The notes under the pieces were generated by a model that worked only from the letters and a program-made list of their open reading frames with translations, made no database searches and had not been told where the DNA came from. This document shows positions 9,030 to 17,508 of a stretch of DNA of 64,000 nucleotides, piece after piece. The DNA is from Alloiococcus otitis ATCC 51267. GTDB taxonomy: Bacteria > Bacillota > Bacilli > Lactobacillales > Carnobacteriaceae_A. The first letter of the stretch is position 1, and each line of letters starts with the position of its first letter. The translations under genes and the position numbers were made by a program. Location of the stretch: positions 47,625-111,624 of the forward strand of contig NZ_JH992958.1 of NCBI RefSeq assembly GCF_000315445.1, in the 5' to 3' direction.

Positions 9030-10061
9030 TTAAGAATTTTCACTCGCATTCAAATCAGCTGTTGTGGTAATTGGGAGGTGGCGGTTGTGCCAAATTTTAG
9101 CAACGATAAAGGCAACGACGGCTCCGATGACCACAGTGATCACGGCTGCTATTATAACTTGTTGAACGGGGTTATAGGCAAACATAACGGCCAAACCGGC
9201 AAATGGGGTTGCTGTACTGGAAGCCATGTTGTTCATCCCCATCAAGGCAACCACTGAACCGGATATGCCTCCGCCAATAATATTGGCTAGGTAGATGGGA
9301 AGCGGGTTGGCTGATGTCAGGTCAACCTGGGTCTTCGGCTCAACAAAAACAGACAAGCTTTCTCTCTTGCCACCCAAGTTGAGCTGGCTGTACATGACCA
9401 AGTTGATAAAGGATGATGACCAAATGGCCATGGTGGTCGCCGCCATTGGGAGACCGGTCAGTTGGAGCATAGCAGACAGTGCCATGGACGAAATTGGGGA
9501 AGAGCCCACAACTGCCATAATGCCACCAACGACAAAGCCCATCACTGCTGGGGCACTTTCAGCGCTGGCTGCAATAGCCCGACCAATATTGGATAGGAGG
9601 GCTGTGACTACCGGGTCACTGATCAAGGCCAGTCCTCTTGATAAGGGAGCTAAGAACAAGATCATTACCAAGAGGTCAACGCCTTCTGGAATTTTGTCTT
9701 CAATCAACTTCACTAAGTAAGACATGACATAGCCCACAACAAGACCTGGCAAAATCCCAAAGCCGTAGATGGAAGCCCCGATTAAAACCGCATTGACTGG
9801 AGAACCGCCAATTGCCATGATGACCAACAAAGCGGTGGCTGACCCACCCAATGAACCAGCGGCATCACCTAAATTTGTAAAAAACTCGATGCCGAAGACA
9901 TTCCCAACAAATGAACTCAGGAAGGCTTCGACCAAAAGAGTTGCCACCGAGGCATCCGCAAATGCACTCATGGTCTTCCGGCCATAGGGAGCCTTGAAGG
10001 TAAACAAAGTAAAGAAGGCCAGCACCAACAAGAGCAATACAATACCAATAACTAAATCCAC
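9030..10061 (-). CDS. PTS EIIC-type membrane protein, candidate D-serine permease
   Basis: A 343-residue polytopic membrane protein of the PTS_EIIC_2 kind (PF13303 type), about nine hydrophobic segments with conserved glycine- and proline-rich loops (VVGSSPISS, IGGSPVNA). No EIIA or EIIB domain is fused or adjacent, so transport may not be phosphorylating. Start GTG at 10059-10061 with AAGGAGG eight bases upstream. It is the first gene of the operon with dsdA, and a DauR-like regulator lies upstream, which makes D-serine or another D-amino acid a plausible substrate. That substrate assignment is inference. The family assignment rests on overall pattern, not a single catalytic motif. Confidence 0.72.
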   Translation of the reverse strand: MDLVIGIVLLLLVLAFFTLFTFKAPYGRKTMSAFADASVATLLVEAFLSSFVGNVFGIEFFTNLGDAAGSLGGSATALLVIMAIGGSPVNAVLIGASIYGFGILPGLVVGYVMSYLVKLIEDKIPEGVDLLVMILFLAPLSRGLALISDPVVTALLSNIGRAIAASAESAPAVMGFVVGGIMAVVGSSPISSMALSAMLQLTGLPMAATTMAIWSSSFINLVMYSQLNLGGKRESLSVFVEPKTQVDLTSANPLPIYLANIIGGGISGSVVALMGMNNMASSTATPFAGLAVMFAYNPVQQVIIAAVITVVIGAVVAFIVAKIWHNRHLPITTTADLNASENS

Positions 10062-10088
10062 CTAATTAGCCTCCTTTCTTTATCGTAT

Positions 10089-10107
10089 TGATAATAATTT
10101 ATTATCA
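10089..10107. promoter_or_regulatory. Palindromic operator candidate in the D-serine operon promoter
   Basis: A perfect inverted repeat: TGATAATAA, one central base, TTATTATCA. It lies just downstream of the predicted transcription start and 28 bp before the permease start codon. A related 14-bp palindrome GATAATTTATTATC occurs at 10327-10340. The likely ligand protein is the neighbouring DauR-like regulator (inference). Confidence 0.65.
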
Positions 10108-10117
10108 TCACAATAAT

Positions 10118-10146
10118 AGCTTACAACCACTTGAAAGCGCAGTCAA
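10118..10146 (-). promoter_or_regulatory. Promoter of the permease-dsdA operon
   Basis: On the minus strand, TTGACT (10141-10146) and TAAGCT (10118-10123) are spaced by 17 bp, followed immediately by the 19-bp palindrome. Confidence 0.6.
10131..10145 (+). promoter_or_regulatory. cre site (CcpA operator), full match to consensus
   Basis: TTGAAAGCGCAGTCA matches the degenerate consensus WTGNAANCGNWNNCW at every fixed position. It overlaps the -35 of the D-serine operon, so catabolite repression is expected. Confidence 0.8.
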
Positions 10147-10326
10147 GTTATCTATTGAACATATTTTGATGAATTTTATTGGCTCGCCATGAGAAAGCCT
10201 TTTAAATATTGTAATATTGAAGGTTTAGAAGATGAAATTTATCTTTTATCTCGGATGATTTGGCATCTAAACTGAAAATTACTGTTATCCTTTTCACTTA
10301 TTTTTTGCATTCTAACGGTGAGCGAG

Positions 10327-10340
10327 GATAATTTATTATC
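10327..10340. promoter_or_regulatory. Second palindromic operator candidate
   Basis: The palindrome GATAATTTATTATC (arms GATAAT/ATTATC) shares its core with the 19-bp palindrome 235 bp away. The pair could allow looping by a multimeric regulator (inference). The rest of 10147-10380 shows no gene. Confidence 0.5.
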
Positions 10341-10381
10341 AGGATAAGAATCTTAGTCACTGAAATTTATCGCACAAAAAA

Positions 10382-10412
10382 GAGCATGGACCCCATCTTA
10401 AGGTCCATGCTC
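10382..10412 (-). terminator. Terminator of the DauR-like regulator gene
   Basis: The stem GAGCATGGACC / GGTCCATGCTC is followed on the minus strand by TTTTTTG. Confidence 0.92.
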
Positions 10413-10434
10413 AAAACAGTAACTGACACTGCCA

Positions 10435-11118
10435 TTAGTTCATTTTTTCTTTTTGAATTTTAGTCCTGTAGCGGTAAATGGTGGGTTCAGAAACCCCCAG
10501 AAGGTCTGCCACCTCGGTAACTGCTCCCTTCAGTTGGAAAATATTTTTCTCTTCTAAAACTTTAACAATATCCAGCCTTGCTTCCTGGGTCAGGGTCAAG
10601 TTATCGGTTTGTAAGTCCACACCAATGAATTGTTTGATGGTATCCTTGACACTTTCTGATAGGATTTCAGTGAAATCGTCTTCCGCTGGTTGAGCTTCTA
10701 AACTTTCAGTCTGCAATTCACCCGGCAGCAAGGACAGGTTGAGGTCTTTTAAAATGGCATTGGCCAAGTCCACCCGGCCAGAATAGTCTAGGTTAAAACA
10801 TAACATACCTTCAATAGCTTGATTATCTTCGTCCATAATAAAAAAGGTCGACCCCTGCAATCGCTTATTATCCTTGGTAACGGTCTTGTAGTGGGTCACA
10901 TAGTGCCGCTCAAGGTAAACTTTGGACTCGATTAATTCCAAGGCAAATTTGGTTAAAGGGGAATCCTCGGTTCTGCCACTAATATGGCCGTTAATAATCG
11001 TGTCGATATAAGTCTTATCCTCATTGATCACATGAAAAACAATTTCGTAGTGGTCCCCCAAAATGCGGCTCAAAAATTCAATCAATGACCTTATTTGTTT
11101 GATACGGTTGGCGTCCAT
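10435..11118 (-). CDS. DauR/YheO-like transcriptional regulator
   Basis: A 227-residue cytosolic regulator with an N-terminal PAS-like YheO domain (about residues 1-120; HVINEDKTYIDTIINGHISGR and the FIMDEDNQAIEGMLCFNLD strand region) and a C-terminal helix-turn-helix (about 170-225, EVADLLGVSEPTIYRYRTKI). This is the arrangement of DauR, the regulator of D-arginine use, and its relatives. It is monocistronic, with its own terminator, and directly upstream of the permease-dsdA operon in the same orientation, so it probably senses D-serine or a product. Start ATG with AAGGGAG upstream. Confidence 0.82.
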   Translation of the reverse strand: MDANRIKQIRSLIEFLSRILGDHYEIVFHVINEDKTYIDTIINGHISGRTEDSPLTKFALELIESKVYLERHYVTHYKTVTKDNKRLQGSTFFIMDEDNQAIEGMLCFNLDYSGRVDLANAILKDLNLSLLPGELQTESLEAQPAEDDFTEILSESVKDTIKQFIGVDLQTDNLTLTQEARLDIVKVLEEKNIFQLKGAVTEVADLLGVSEPTIYRYRTKIQKEKMN

Positions 11119-11548
11119 TGGTTTCTACTCCCTTAAAATAATATCCTTACTTCCAACAATCCAGATCTGCAAATTTCGACCTATTGGCTTTGTTTGATCA
11201 AAAATACCAGTCCACCTCTCTTCCAATTTGTATTTATGTACTGGCAAGGCTGAAGATTGACAGCGGTTTCAATACCTTGTCTTTCGCAACAGCCAGTGGC
11301 CCCACGACTATCTTTTGTGAAAGCACTTTAAGATATCACTTTCATTATATGAAAAGCCAAGATTAAATACAAGTGGCAAAATAAGTTTGACGAGGCCATT
11401 AGCTACAAGCATCTTAGCTTCCAGCCCGGAACAAGTTTTAGATGTCTTATTAATTTTTAATATAAGGAATGCTCCATTCCTTGATTTTTGACTAAAAGTC
11501 TGTCTTTCTCTTGCCTGAAGCGTTATCCTATGATTAGATGATAGGTGT
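11119..11548. other. Divergent intergenic region between the DauR-like gene and phn
   Basis: No gene is supported. It contains the regulator promoter on the minus strand (TTGTAT at 11367-11372, 17 bp, TATAAT at 11344-11349), which implies a leader of about 220 bases, and an imperfect GAAAG...CTTTC inverted repeat near 11319-11344. Confidence 0.55.
11344..11372 (-). promoter_or_regulatory. Promoter of the DauR-like regulator gene
   Basis: A perfect TATAAT with a TTGTAT -35 at 17-bp spacing on the minus strand. Confidence 0.6.
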
Positions 11549-11602
11549 TTTACTTAAACTTTACACTAAATTGACTGGAAGTCTACATGTCCCTTGTATA
11601 AT
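11549..11602 (+). promoter_or_regulatory. PhoP-type box and promoter of the phn operon
   Basis: Four hexamers at exact 11-bp steps: TTTACT (11549), TTTACA (11560), TTGACT (11571) and TCTACA (11582). A perfect TATAAT -10 begins at 11597, 15 bases after the start of the last hexamer. This is the layout of PhoP-activated promoters in Bacillus (TTAACA-like direct repeats, 11-bp period). There is no usable -35 at normal spacing, as expected for activator dependence. Confidence 0.82.
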
Positions 11603-11632
11603 AAGGCCAGTATTTATGAAGGAGTGAATATT

Positions 11633-12562
11633 TTGGAAAAAATGATGCAGAAATTTTGTCTAATGTCGGCCACTACACTAGCTTTAGTCGGGTGTAACAA
11701 CGAAGGTGATACAGAATCAGCTGAAGGTGGCGACACTTCTCCTGAGACCTTACAAGTTCAGTTTGTCCCAACCAACAACGATGGTTCAATGGAAGCTATG
11801 GCTGAACCTTTTGAAGACTACCTGTCTGAAAAATTAGATAGAGAAGTTAACGTGACACTGGCGACTGACTTTTCTACCATTGTCCAAGCCATGGGGTCAG
11901 ACCAAGTTGACTTGGGGATCATGCCACCAGCTGCCTATGTCCAAGCTCGAGACATGGGAGCGGCTGAAGCTGTCTTGTCCTCAGAACTGGAAGCTTATGA
12001 CCGTGAAACTGGAGAACCGCTTGAAGGGGAAACAACCCCATCTTTCAAAGGAGAAGTTCTCGTTAAAGCAGACAGCGACTTGCAGAACTTAGAGGACTTG
12101 GCTGGGGCTAACATCGCTACCTTGTCTCCTTCTTCTGCTGCTGGTTACATCTATCCTGTTGCTGAAATGAACGAAGCAGGTATCGACCTCAGTGATATCA
12201 CCTTCACCACTGTTAACGACATTCCTTCTCAACTAACTGCTGTCCTCAACGGCCAACAAGATGCTGCTTTTGTCTTTGAAGGAGCCCGCTACGTTTTCCA
12301 AGATGCTGTCGGTGACAACGATTTAGTTGAAGATTTGCGTGTCCTTTACCTGACTGAAGGTGACATTCCAAACGACGCCATCGCTGTTCAACCTGACATG
12401 GACCAAGACTTAAAAGACCAAATCGCTGAGGCTTTCAGACAAATGCCTGAAGACGAAACCGGTCAAGAAGTCATGGGCTTATGGGGCCACCAAGACTACA
12501 CTGAACCCGATGAAGAAGCCTACGATACCCTAAACCAATACACTGAACTGGCTGCTGATTAA
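11633..12562 (+). CDS. phnD: Phosphonate/phosphate-ester ABC transporter, substrate-binding lipoprotein PhnD-like
   Basis: A 309-residue lipoprotein of the PhnD family, which delivers phosphonates, phosphite or phosphate esters to the PhnC/PhnE importer. The signal peptide ends at the lipobox LVGC (Cys21). The body carries the PhnD signature stretch around DLGIMPPAAYVQARDMG and a hinge region ATLSPSSAAGYIYP that contacts the phosphonate group in relatives. Start TTG at 11633 is chosen because AAGGAG lies eight bases upstream; a frame open further upstream crosses the -10 box and is not real. First gene of phnD-phnC-phnE-phnE-phosphatase. Confidence 0.9.
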   Translation: MEKMMQKFCLMSATTLALVGCNNEGDTESAEGGDTSPETLQVQFVPTNNDGSMEAMAEPFEDYLSEKLDREVNVTLATDFSTIVQAMGSDQVDLGIMPPAAYVQARDMGAAEAVLSSELEAYDRETGEPLEGETTPSFKGEVLVKADSDLQNLEDLAGANIATLSPSSAAGYIYPVAEMNEAGIDLSDITFTTVNDIPSQLTAVLNGQQDAAFVFEGARYVFQDAVGDNDLVEDLRVLYLTEGDIPNDAIAVQPDMDQDLKDQIAEAFRQMPEDETGQEVMGLWGHQDYTEPDEEAYDTLNQYTELAAD

Positions 12563-12621
12563 GCTTGCAGTCCGTTCATCTTGTCCTGTTCGTTTTCGAG
12601 TCATGTATAGGAGAGAGATAG

Positions 12622-13389
12622 ATGATTGAATTTAAAAATGCCCGCATTGTTTACAGCAACGGAACTGTCGGCTTGAACAATGTCAACCTCAAAATTGATA
12701 AGGGGGAATTTATCGCCATTATCGGACTTTCTGGTGCCGGCAAGTCCACCCTCCTGCGGTCCATTAACCGCCTGATCGACCTCACTGAAGGTGAAATTTT
12801 TATCGACAACAAGTCCATTACCCAGGCCAAGCCTAAAGAATTACGCCACATGCGCCGGAATATCGGTATGATCTTCCAACACTTCAACCTGGTTAGAAGA
12901 AACACGGTCCAAAAAAATGTCCTCTCTGGTCGTCTGGGCTACTACAGCAATTGGGAATCCTTGATTGGTAAATTTTCCAAAGAAGACTACCAAAAAGTTG
13001 AACAAGCTCTAGACCAAGTCCGGCTGGGTGACAAGTTGAAAACCCGGTCCGGTGACTTATCAGGTGGTCAACAGCAGCGGGTCTCCATTGCCCGGACTTT
13101 GGTTCAAGAAGCTGACATTATCTTAGCAGATGAACCTGTTGCTTCCCTGGACCCCATTACCTCTAAGTCTGTTATGGATGACATCCGGACCATTAATCGT
13201 GACTTAAACAAGACTGTGTTAGTCAACATTCACTCCATTGACCTTGCCCGGGAATACGCCGACCGCGTTATTGGGATGCGAAGTGGGGAGATTGTCTTTG
13301 ACGGTCCAACCGAAGAAGCCACCGACCAGCGATTAGGTGAAATTTACGGACAAGATATCTTCTCCGACCAAGACAAGAGGGAGGCATAG
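12622..13389 (+). CDS. phnC: Phosphonate ABC transporter ATP-binding protein PhnC
   Basis: A 255-residue ABC ATPase. Walker A GLSGAGKST is at 35-43, the Q-loop is at IFQHFNL, the signature LSGGQQQR is near residue 146, and Walker B ILADEP is followed by ASLDP and the switch His in VNIHSID. It supplies energy to the PhnE permeases. Start ATG has AGGAGAG eight bases upstream. It lies 59 bp after phnD and is followed two bases later by phnE. Confidence 0.93.
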   Translation: MIEFKNARIVYSNGTVGLNNVNLKIDKGEFIAIIGLSGAGKSTLLRSINRLIDLTEGEIFIDNKSITQAKPKELRHMRRNIGMIFQHFNLVRRNTVQKNVLSGRLGYYSNWESLIGKFSKEDYQKVEQALDQVRLGDKLKTRSGDLSGGQQQRVSIARTLVQEADIILADEPVASLDPITSKSVMDDIRTINRDLNKTVLVNIHSIDLAREYADRVIGMRSGEIVFDGPTEEATDQRLGEIYGQDIFSDQDKREA

Positions 13390-13391
13390 GC

Positions 13392-14171
13392 TTGAAATTA
13401 AAAGATACCATTCACGACAAGCTACCCCAAAAGCTCCTCATATTGGTCATTATCCTCCTCCTCTTCTTCATGTCGGCCCAAGCTATAAACTCTTCTTGGT
13501 CAGATGTCTTTTCTGACCAGTCTTACTTAGTCAACTTTCTAAACGGCTTTGCCCGACCTGACTTCTCCTACATCCCTGACCTCTTGGTTCCGATTTTGGA
13601 AACCCTGGCCATGTCGCTTGCTGGGACCTTTTTTGGTGTCATCCTAGCCATCCCTGCAGCTTTTTTAGGGACTGAAATTGTGACCAAAAACAAGCTGGTT
13701 ACCTTCATCTTCCGGACCTTCTACTCCCTTGTCCGGACTATTCCTAACCTTCTTTTGGGGGCAATCTTTGTAACCATCATTGGGATTGGGTCTTTCACTG
13801 GGGTTGTAACCATCACCATCTTTACCTTTGGGATTGTCTCCCAGTGGCTTTATGCAGCAATCGAAAACATTGACCTGGGCCCCTTGGAATCTGATGAAGC
13901 TGTTGGGGCAACCCGCTTTCAAATTGCCCTTAACTCCGTTTGGCCCCAAGTAGAATTTTTGGTCTGGTCCTACAGCCTTTTTGCCTTTGAGATCAATGTC
14001 CGAGCTTCTGCCGTCTTAGGATACGTTGGAGCGGGTGGGATTGGAACCATGCTGAATGCCCAAATGAGCCTCCTCCGCTATGACCGGGTAGCCGTCATTA
14101 TCCTCTTTATCCTGCTCATGGTTGTGATCATTGACTGGATCACCGGCTTAATTGAGAAGGAGATGGCCTAA
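13392..14171 (+). CDS. phnE: Phosphonate ABC transporter permease PhnE (first copy)
   Basis: A 259-residue inner-membrane permease with about five or six transmembrane segments and the coupling-helix EAVGATRFQIALNSVWPQ around residues 165-182. TTG start at 13392, supported by GGGAGG overlapping the end of phnC. It pairs with the next gene to form a heterodimeric channel, the usual PhnE1-PhnE2 arrangement in Firmicutes. Confidence 0.92.
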   Translation: MKLKDTIHDKLPQKLLILVIILLLFFMSAQAINSSWSDVFSDQSYLVNFLNGFARPDFSYIPDLLVPILETLAMSLAGTFFGVILAIPAAFLGTEIVTKNKLVTFIFRTFYSLVRTIPNLLLGAIFVTIIGIGSFTGVVTITIFTFGIVSQWLYAAIENIDLGPLESDEAVGATRFQIALNSVWPQVEFLVWSYSLFAFEINVRASAVLGYVGAGGIGTMLNAQMSLLRYDRVAVIILFILLMVVIIDWITGLIEKEMA

Positions 14172-14954
14172 ATGAGTCAAAAAAGATTAAAATTCGATAC
14201 CAAAAAATTCTTCTTTATTATCTTAATCCTGGTTATCCTCTCCATGCTGGCCCTGGACTATTCCAACCTGAGTCAGTTTTCTTTGGATAACCTAGTTTCG
14301 ACCTTTATTGGTCTGACCAGTCCGGAATGGGCTTATATCTATACGGGGACGGGTGAATCCTTAATCCCACTAATGGTCGAAACCATCGCCATTGCCTTTT
14401 ACGGAACCATCATCGGGTCACTCATCTCCATCCCCTTTATCCTACTTAGTTCCAATATTATCTGGGGCCAAAATAGCTTTGTCCCAAAAGTAGGCCGATT
14501 TTTGTTAGATATCTTGCGAGCTATCCCTACCTTGATTTATGGTTTAATCTTCGTTATTGTGGTCGGTCCCGGACCCTTTGCCGGTGCCCTGGCCCTGGGT
14601 CTGCAACTAGTTGGAACCTTGTCCAAGCAAGTTGCGGAGGCCATGGATGCCATTGACTCAACACCCATTGAAGGCTTGGAATCTTCTGGCTCAACTAGCT
14701 TCCAAACCTTCCAATACGCTATCCTGCCACAGACCATCAGTCCTGCCTTCACTTATATTATGATCAACTTCGAAATTTCCATCCGGTCCGCTACCACACT
14801 CGGTTTGGTTGGGGCTGGTGGGATCGGGGCCCCTATTATCTTCGCTTTACAAGCCCGTAACTGGCCCCGGGTCTCCATTATACTCCTGGCCATCATTATC
14901 ATTGTCTTGATCTTTGACCAACTGTCTTCCTTGATCCGGAAAAAATTAGGATAA
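14172..14954 (+). CDS. phnE2: Phosphonate ABC transporter permease PhnE (second copy)
   Basis: A 260-residue permease homologous to its upstream neighbour. The coupling segment is EGLESSGSTSFQTFQYAILPQ, and the C-terminal GLVGAGGIGAPI closely parallels GYVGAGGIGTML of the first copy. The ATG directly follows the TAA of phnE, so the two are co-translated. Confidence 0.92.
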   Translation: MSQKRLKFDTKKFFFIILILVILSMLALDYSNLSQFSLDNLVSTFIGLTSPEWAYIYTGTGESLIPLMVETIAIAFYGTIIGSLISIPFILLSSNIIWGQNSFVPKVGRFLLDILRAIPTLIYGLIFVIVVGPGPFAGALALGLQLVGTLSKQVAEAMDAIDSTPIEGLESSGSTSFQTFQYAILPQTISPAFTYIMINFEISIRSATTLGLVGAGGIGAPIIFALQARNWPRVSIILLAIIIIVLIFDQLSSLIRKKLG

Positions 14955-14967
14955 GCTAGGTGAGCTT

Positions 14968-16287
14968 ATGCAACAAATTCAAATTTTATCTACGACCGAT
15001 GTACATGCTTATACCCAAGAAGGTTTAAACCAGGTGGTTGACTTTATCAACGATTCCAGCCTCCTAATTGACAATGGGGACTTCCTAACCGGGAGTCCCC
15101 AAGCTACTTTCCACTATATTCAGTCTGACCCTAGTCCCTTTGTTGAAGTGGCCAACCGCCTGGGCTATGACATTATGATCCCAGGCAACCATGACCTGGA
15201 CTATGGCCTAGACTGGTTAGTCACCCAAGTCCAGAAGCTAGAGGCCACTTATATTTGTGCTAATCTCTTTGACAGTGAAGGTGAGCGAATCTTCCCCCCT
15301 TATGCCATCAAGACGGTCCAAGGGGGGAAAGTTGGGGTTATTGGCCTCTTAACCGGTGGCTACAGCCAAATCGCCCGGCCAGAAGTGCGCCATCAAACCT
15401 TGGTGGGAGATGCCCTGGAAGCAGTCGACCAATGGCTGGACGAACTTGCTAGTCAAGTTGACTTAGTCCTAGTAGCCTACCACGGTGGCTTTAGCCTGGA
15501 CCCCATGACAGGCCACCGCTACAATTACCCTAACTTGGAAGACCAGGCCGGGGAAATCCTGGCGGCTTATCCCCAGATTGACGGCCTTATTGCCGGCCAC
15601 CAGCACTTCACCAATGCTGGGATCACTCCTTCTGGCACAAGCTATGTCCAGCCAGGAACTCGGGGCCGCTACTTGGGCTACCAGTCCTTTAATATTAAAA
15701 GCGATTGGCCGAAGCAAGCTCCGGGTAGGACTAGTGAAGAAGGAAAAGTCGATGACCGTCCCGCCAATTCAAGTCACAGAAAAGCTAAGCCAGTTGGAAG
15801 CAATCCCCTACCTTTCGGAAAAAATACTGGTCAAAAACAAGTCACTGCCGACCAGGCCAAGCTAGTAACCTTACAAGCCGACGAAGCTGAGACGACCGAC
15901 CCAAACTATGAAGTCTGGTTGGGAACTTCCCTCCAGGGACAAGACTTAATCGACTTTATCACACATAACTTTCAAGCCGACCTCTACTTTTTAGACTTTC
16001 CAGAGAACTTGACCTACCGAGACCTCAGCCACTACCTGGATGTGGTCATCCCCCTTAAAAGTTACGCCTTCAAGGGATGGGAAATTAAAAAATACAGCAA
16101 AAAATTGGCCCTACCCGCTTCCAGCAAGGACCAAGTCAACCTGGAAGCAGAGGCCCGACACCGCTTAGATGACCAAAAAACCTACCAAGTCCTGGCTTCG
16201 GGTGAGATCAACCTACCCCAAGCCCGCCTAGTTACTCCACATGTCTACAATTTATTTGACAACTTTATGTTATGGCATAAGCGGTAA
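14968..16287 (+). CDS. Cytosolic 5'-nucleotidase/cyclic phosphodiesterase-like metallophosphatase
   Basis: A 439-residue UshA/CpdB-type protein without a signal peptide, so cytosolic. Calcineurin-like metal motifs: TTDVHAY (Asp10, His12), DNGDFLTG, GNHDLDYG, the histidine segment VAYHGGFSLD and AGHQHFTN. A C-terminal 5'-nucleotidase-like domain follows, joined by a charged, degenerate linker (about 245-300). It is the last gene of the phn operon, 13 bp after the second phnE, with AGGTGA before the ATG. It probably releases phosphate from the ester imported by PhnDCEE. No C-P lyase or phosphonatase is nearby, so the import substrate may be a phosphate ester rather than a phosphonate (inference). 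Confidence 0.85.
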   Translation: MQQIQILSTTDVHAYTQEGLNQVVDFINDSSLLIDNGDFLTGSPQATFHYIQSDPSPFVEVANRLGYDIMIPGNHDLDYGLDWLVTQVQKLEATYICANLFDSEGERIFPPYAIKTVQGGKVGVIGLLTGGYSQIARPEVRHQTLVGDALEAVDQWLDELASQVDLVLVAYHGGFSLDPMTGHRYNYPNLEDQAGEILAAYPQIDGLIAGHQHFTNAGITPSGTSYVQPGTRGRYLGYQSFNIKSDWPKQAPGRTSEEGKVDDRPANSSHRKAKPVGSNPLPFGKNTGQKQVTADQAKLVTLQADEAETTDPNYEVWLGTSLQGQDLIDFITHNFQADLYFLDFPENLTYRDLSHYLDVVIPLKSYAFKGWEIKKYSKKLALPASSKDQVNLEAEARHRLDDQKTYQVLASGEINLPQARLVTPHVYNLFDNFMLWHKR

Positions 16288-16310
16288 ATTGACAGTACTA
16301 AAAACACTGA

Positions 16311-16346
16311 AAGCCCCGAAGTTTCAATGGAGAAGCTTTGGGGCTA
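16311..16346 (+). terminator. Terminator of the phn operon
   Basis: The stem AGCCCCGAAG / CTTTGGGGCT (one G-U pair) is followed by ATTATATTT. Confidence 0.75.
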
Positions 16347-16741
16347 TTATATTTAGCAAATATTTTACTGATCCATTTATATACCACTGGAAAAGTAGTC
16401 TATAAGCTCAAACCAAGTACCCCTCTTCGAAAGTCCCCCAACATTTTCTCAAAATTGTTCTACCAAGAGATAAATATTACATTTAGATTAAATTACTTTA
16501 GTTATATTATCTTAAAACATTTTCCCCTTTACATTCTCAAAATGGATACCTGGTTGGAGTGGCTACCTTCATTTTGGTATGGGATAAGGCTTTAGCCATG
16601 GTCTGGGGTTTAAAATCTAACAAATTTTTCAGATATATTGGTATCCATTCATATTTTTGGTAAAATAGATTACATTGATATAAAATCACAATTTTACATT
16701 TTCTTTACATATAAGACAAATCCAGTAAGGAGCCAGTACTT
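16347..16741. other. Intergenic region before the YesL-like gene
   Basis: No gene is seen. A plus-strand promoter can be proposed: TTGGTA (16657-16662), 16 bp, TATAAA (16679-16684). Two TTTACA words 11 bp apart (16693, 16704) follow it, but without a further repeat pair or a suitable -10, so they are not called a PhoP box. Confidence 0.5.
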
Positions 16742-17410
16742 TTGAGAAATTTTAATCAATCTGAGCCTTTTACTTTTTTTAACCAGATTTTCCGCTTTAG
16801 TGTCAAAAGCAATTTGATCTGGTCCCTCTTCAACCTCCCAGTCTTCCTCTTTATCATTTTACAGATCTTTGCCAGGGACTTTACCGCAGCCATCCTGTCC
16901 ACCATCCTCTTGCTTTTCTCCTTACCCCTCCTTGTTTTCCCAGCCACAGCCAGCCTCTTTGCCTTGATCCGGGACTTTATTGTCAACGAGGAAGAAGACC
17001 AGCTCATGAACCGCTACCTAGGGTATTTTAAGGGCAATTACTTGCGGAACTTTGCGGACGGCCTCCTCTTTAATGTAGCGATGGGCTTGTTGGCCTCCTT
17101 TTATACCTTTATCTCATCCCTCTCCATTGTCCTCAACCTTCTCATCATACTTGCCGGACTCCTCTTCTTAATCTTGACTTGCAACTACCTCATCTTTGCG
17201 AGTTATGGCTACAATATTGGCGAAGCCATAGCAAGTGCCGTCCAACTAATCTTTTCCGACTACAAGATCCCCCTCTACCAATTGATAGCCCTAGTCATTT
17301 TCCTATTAGTAGCTCACTACATTCCGATTTTACTGCCCTTCTTTGCCGTCTCCCTCTTTATCTGCGCCCTAATCCTTATCATACATTACCGGCTGGGGCA
17401 GGATTCTTGA
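16742..17410 (+). CDS. YesL-like (DUF624) membrane protein
   Basis: A 222-residue integral membrane protein with about five or six hydrophobic segments, an N-terminal FFNQIFRFSVKSNLIW amphipathic stretch and a central FKGNYLRNFADGLLFN motif, typical of DUF624/YesL proteins often coded near sugar ABC transporters. Function is unknown. TTG start at 16742 with GTAAGGAG nine bases upstream. Monocistronic, with a strong terminator after it. A second YesL-like protein lies at 44564-45202. Confidence 0.72.
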   Translation: MRNFNQSEPFTFFNQIFRFSVKSNLIWSLFNLPVFLFIILQIFARDFTAAILSTILLLFSLPLLVFPATASLFALIRDFIVNEEEDQLMNRYLGYFKGNYLRNFADGLLFNVAMGLLASFYTFISSLSIVLNLLIILAGLLFLILTCNYLIFASYGYNIGEAIASAVQLIFSDYKIPLYQLIALVIFLLVAHYIPILLPFFAVSLFICALILIIHYRLGQDS

Positions 17411-17424
17411 TTCAAATAAGACTA

Positions 17425-17463
17425 AAACACCCCAGCTCTTGACAGACAGGAGCTGGGGTGTTT
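17425..17463 (+). terminator. Bidirectional terminator
   Basis: The perfect stem AAACACCCCAGCTC / GAGCTGGGGTGTTT lies between the convergent YesL-like gene and the pseudogene, with T-rich flanks on both sides. Confidence 0.9.
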
Positions 17464-17508
17464 GTTAGCCTCTTCATTTAAATCTATGAAAGCGATAGGT
17501 AGCAACCC

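Noticed and set aside
16693-16709. PhoP box before the YesL-like gene
   Set aside because: Only two TTTACA repeats are present, with no third or fourth on the 11-bp grid and no -10 at the expected place.
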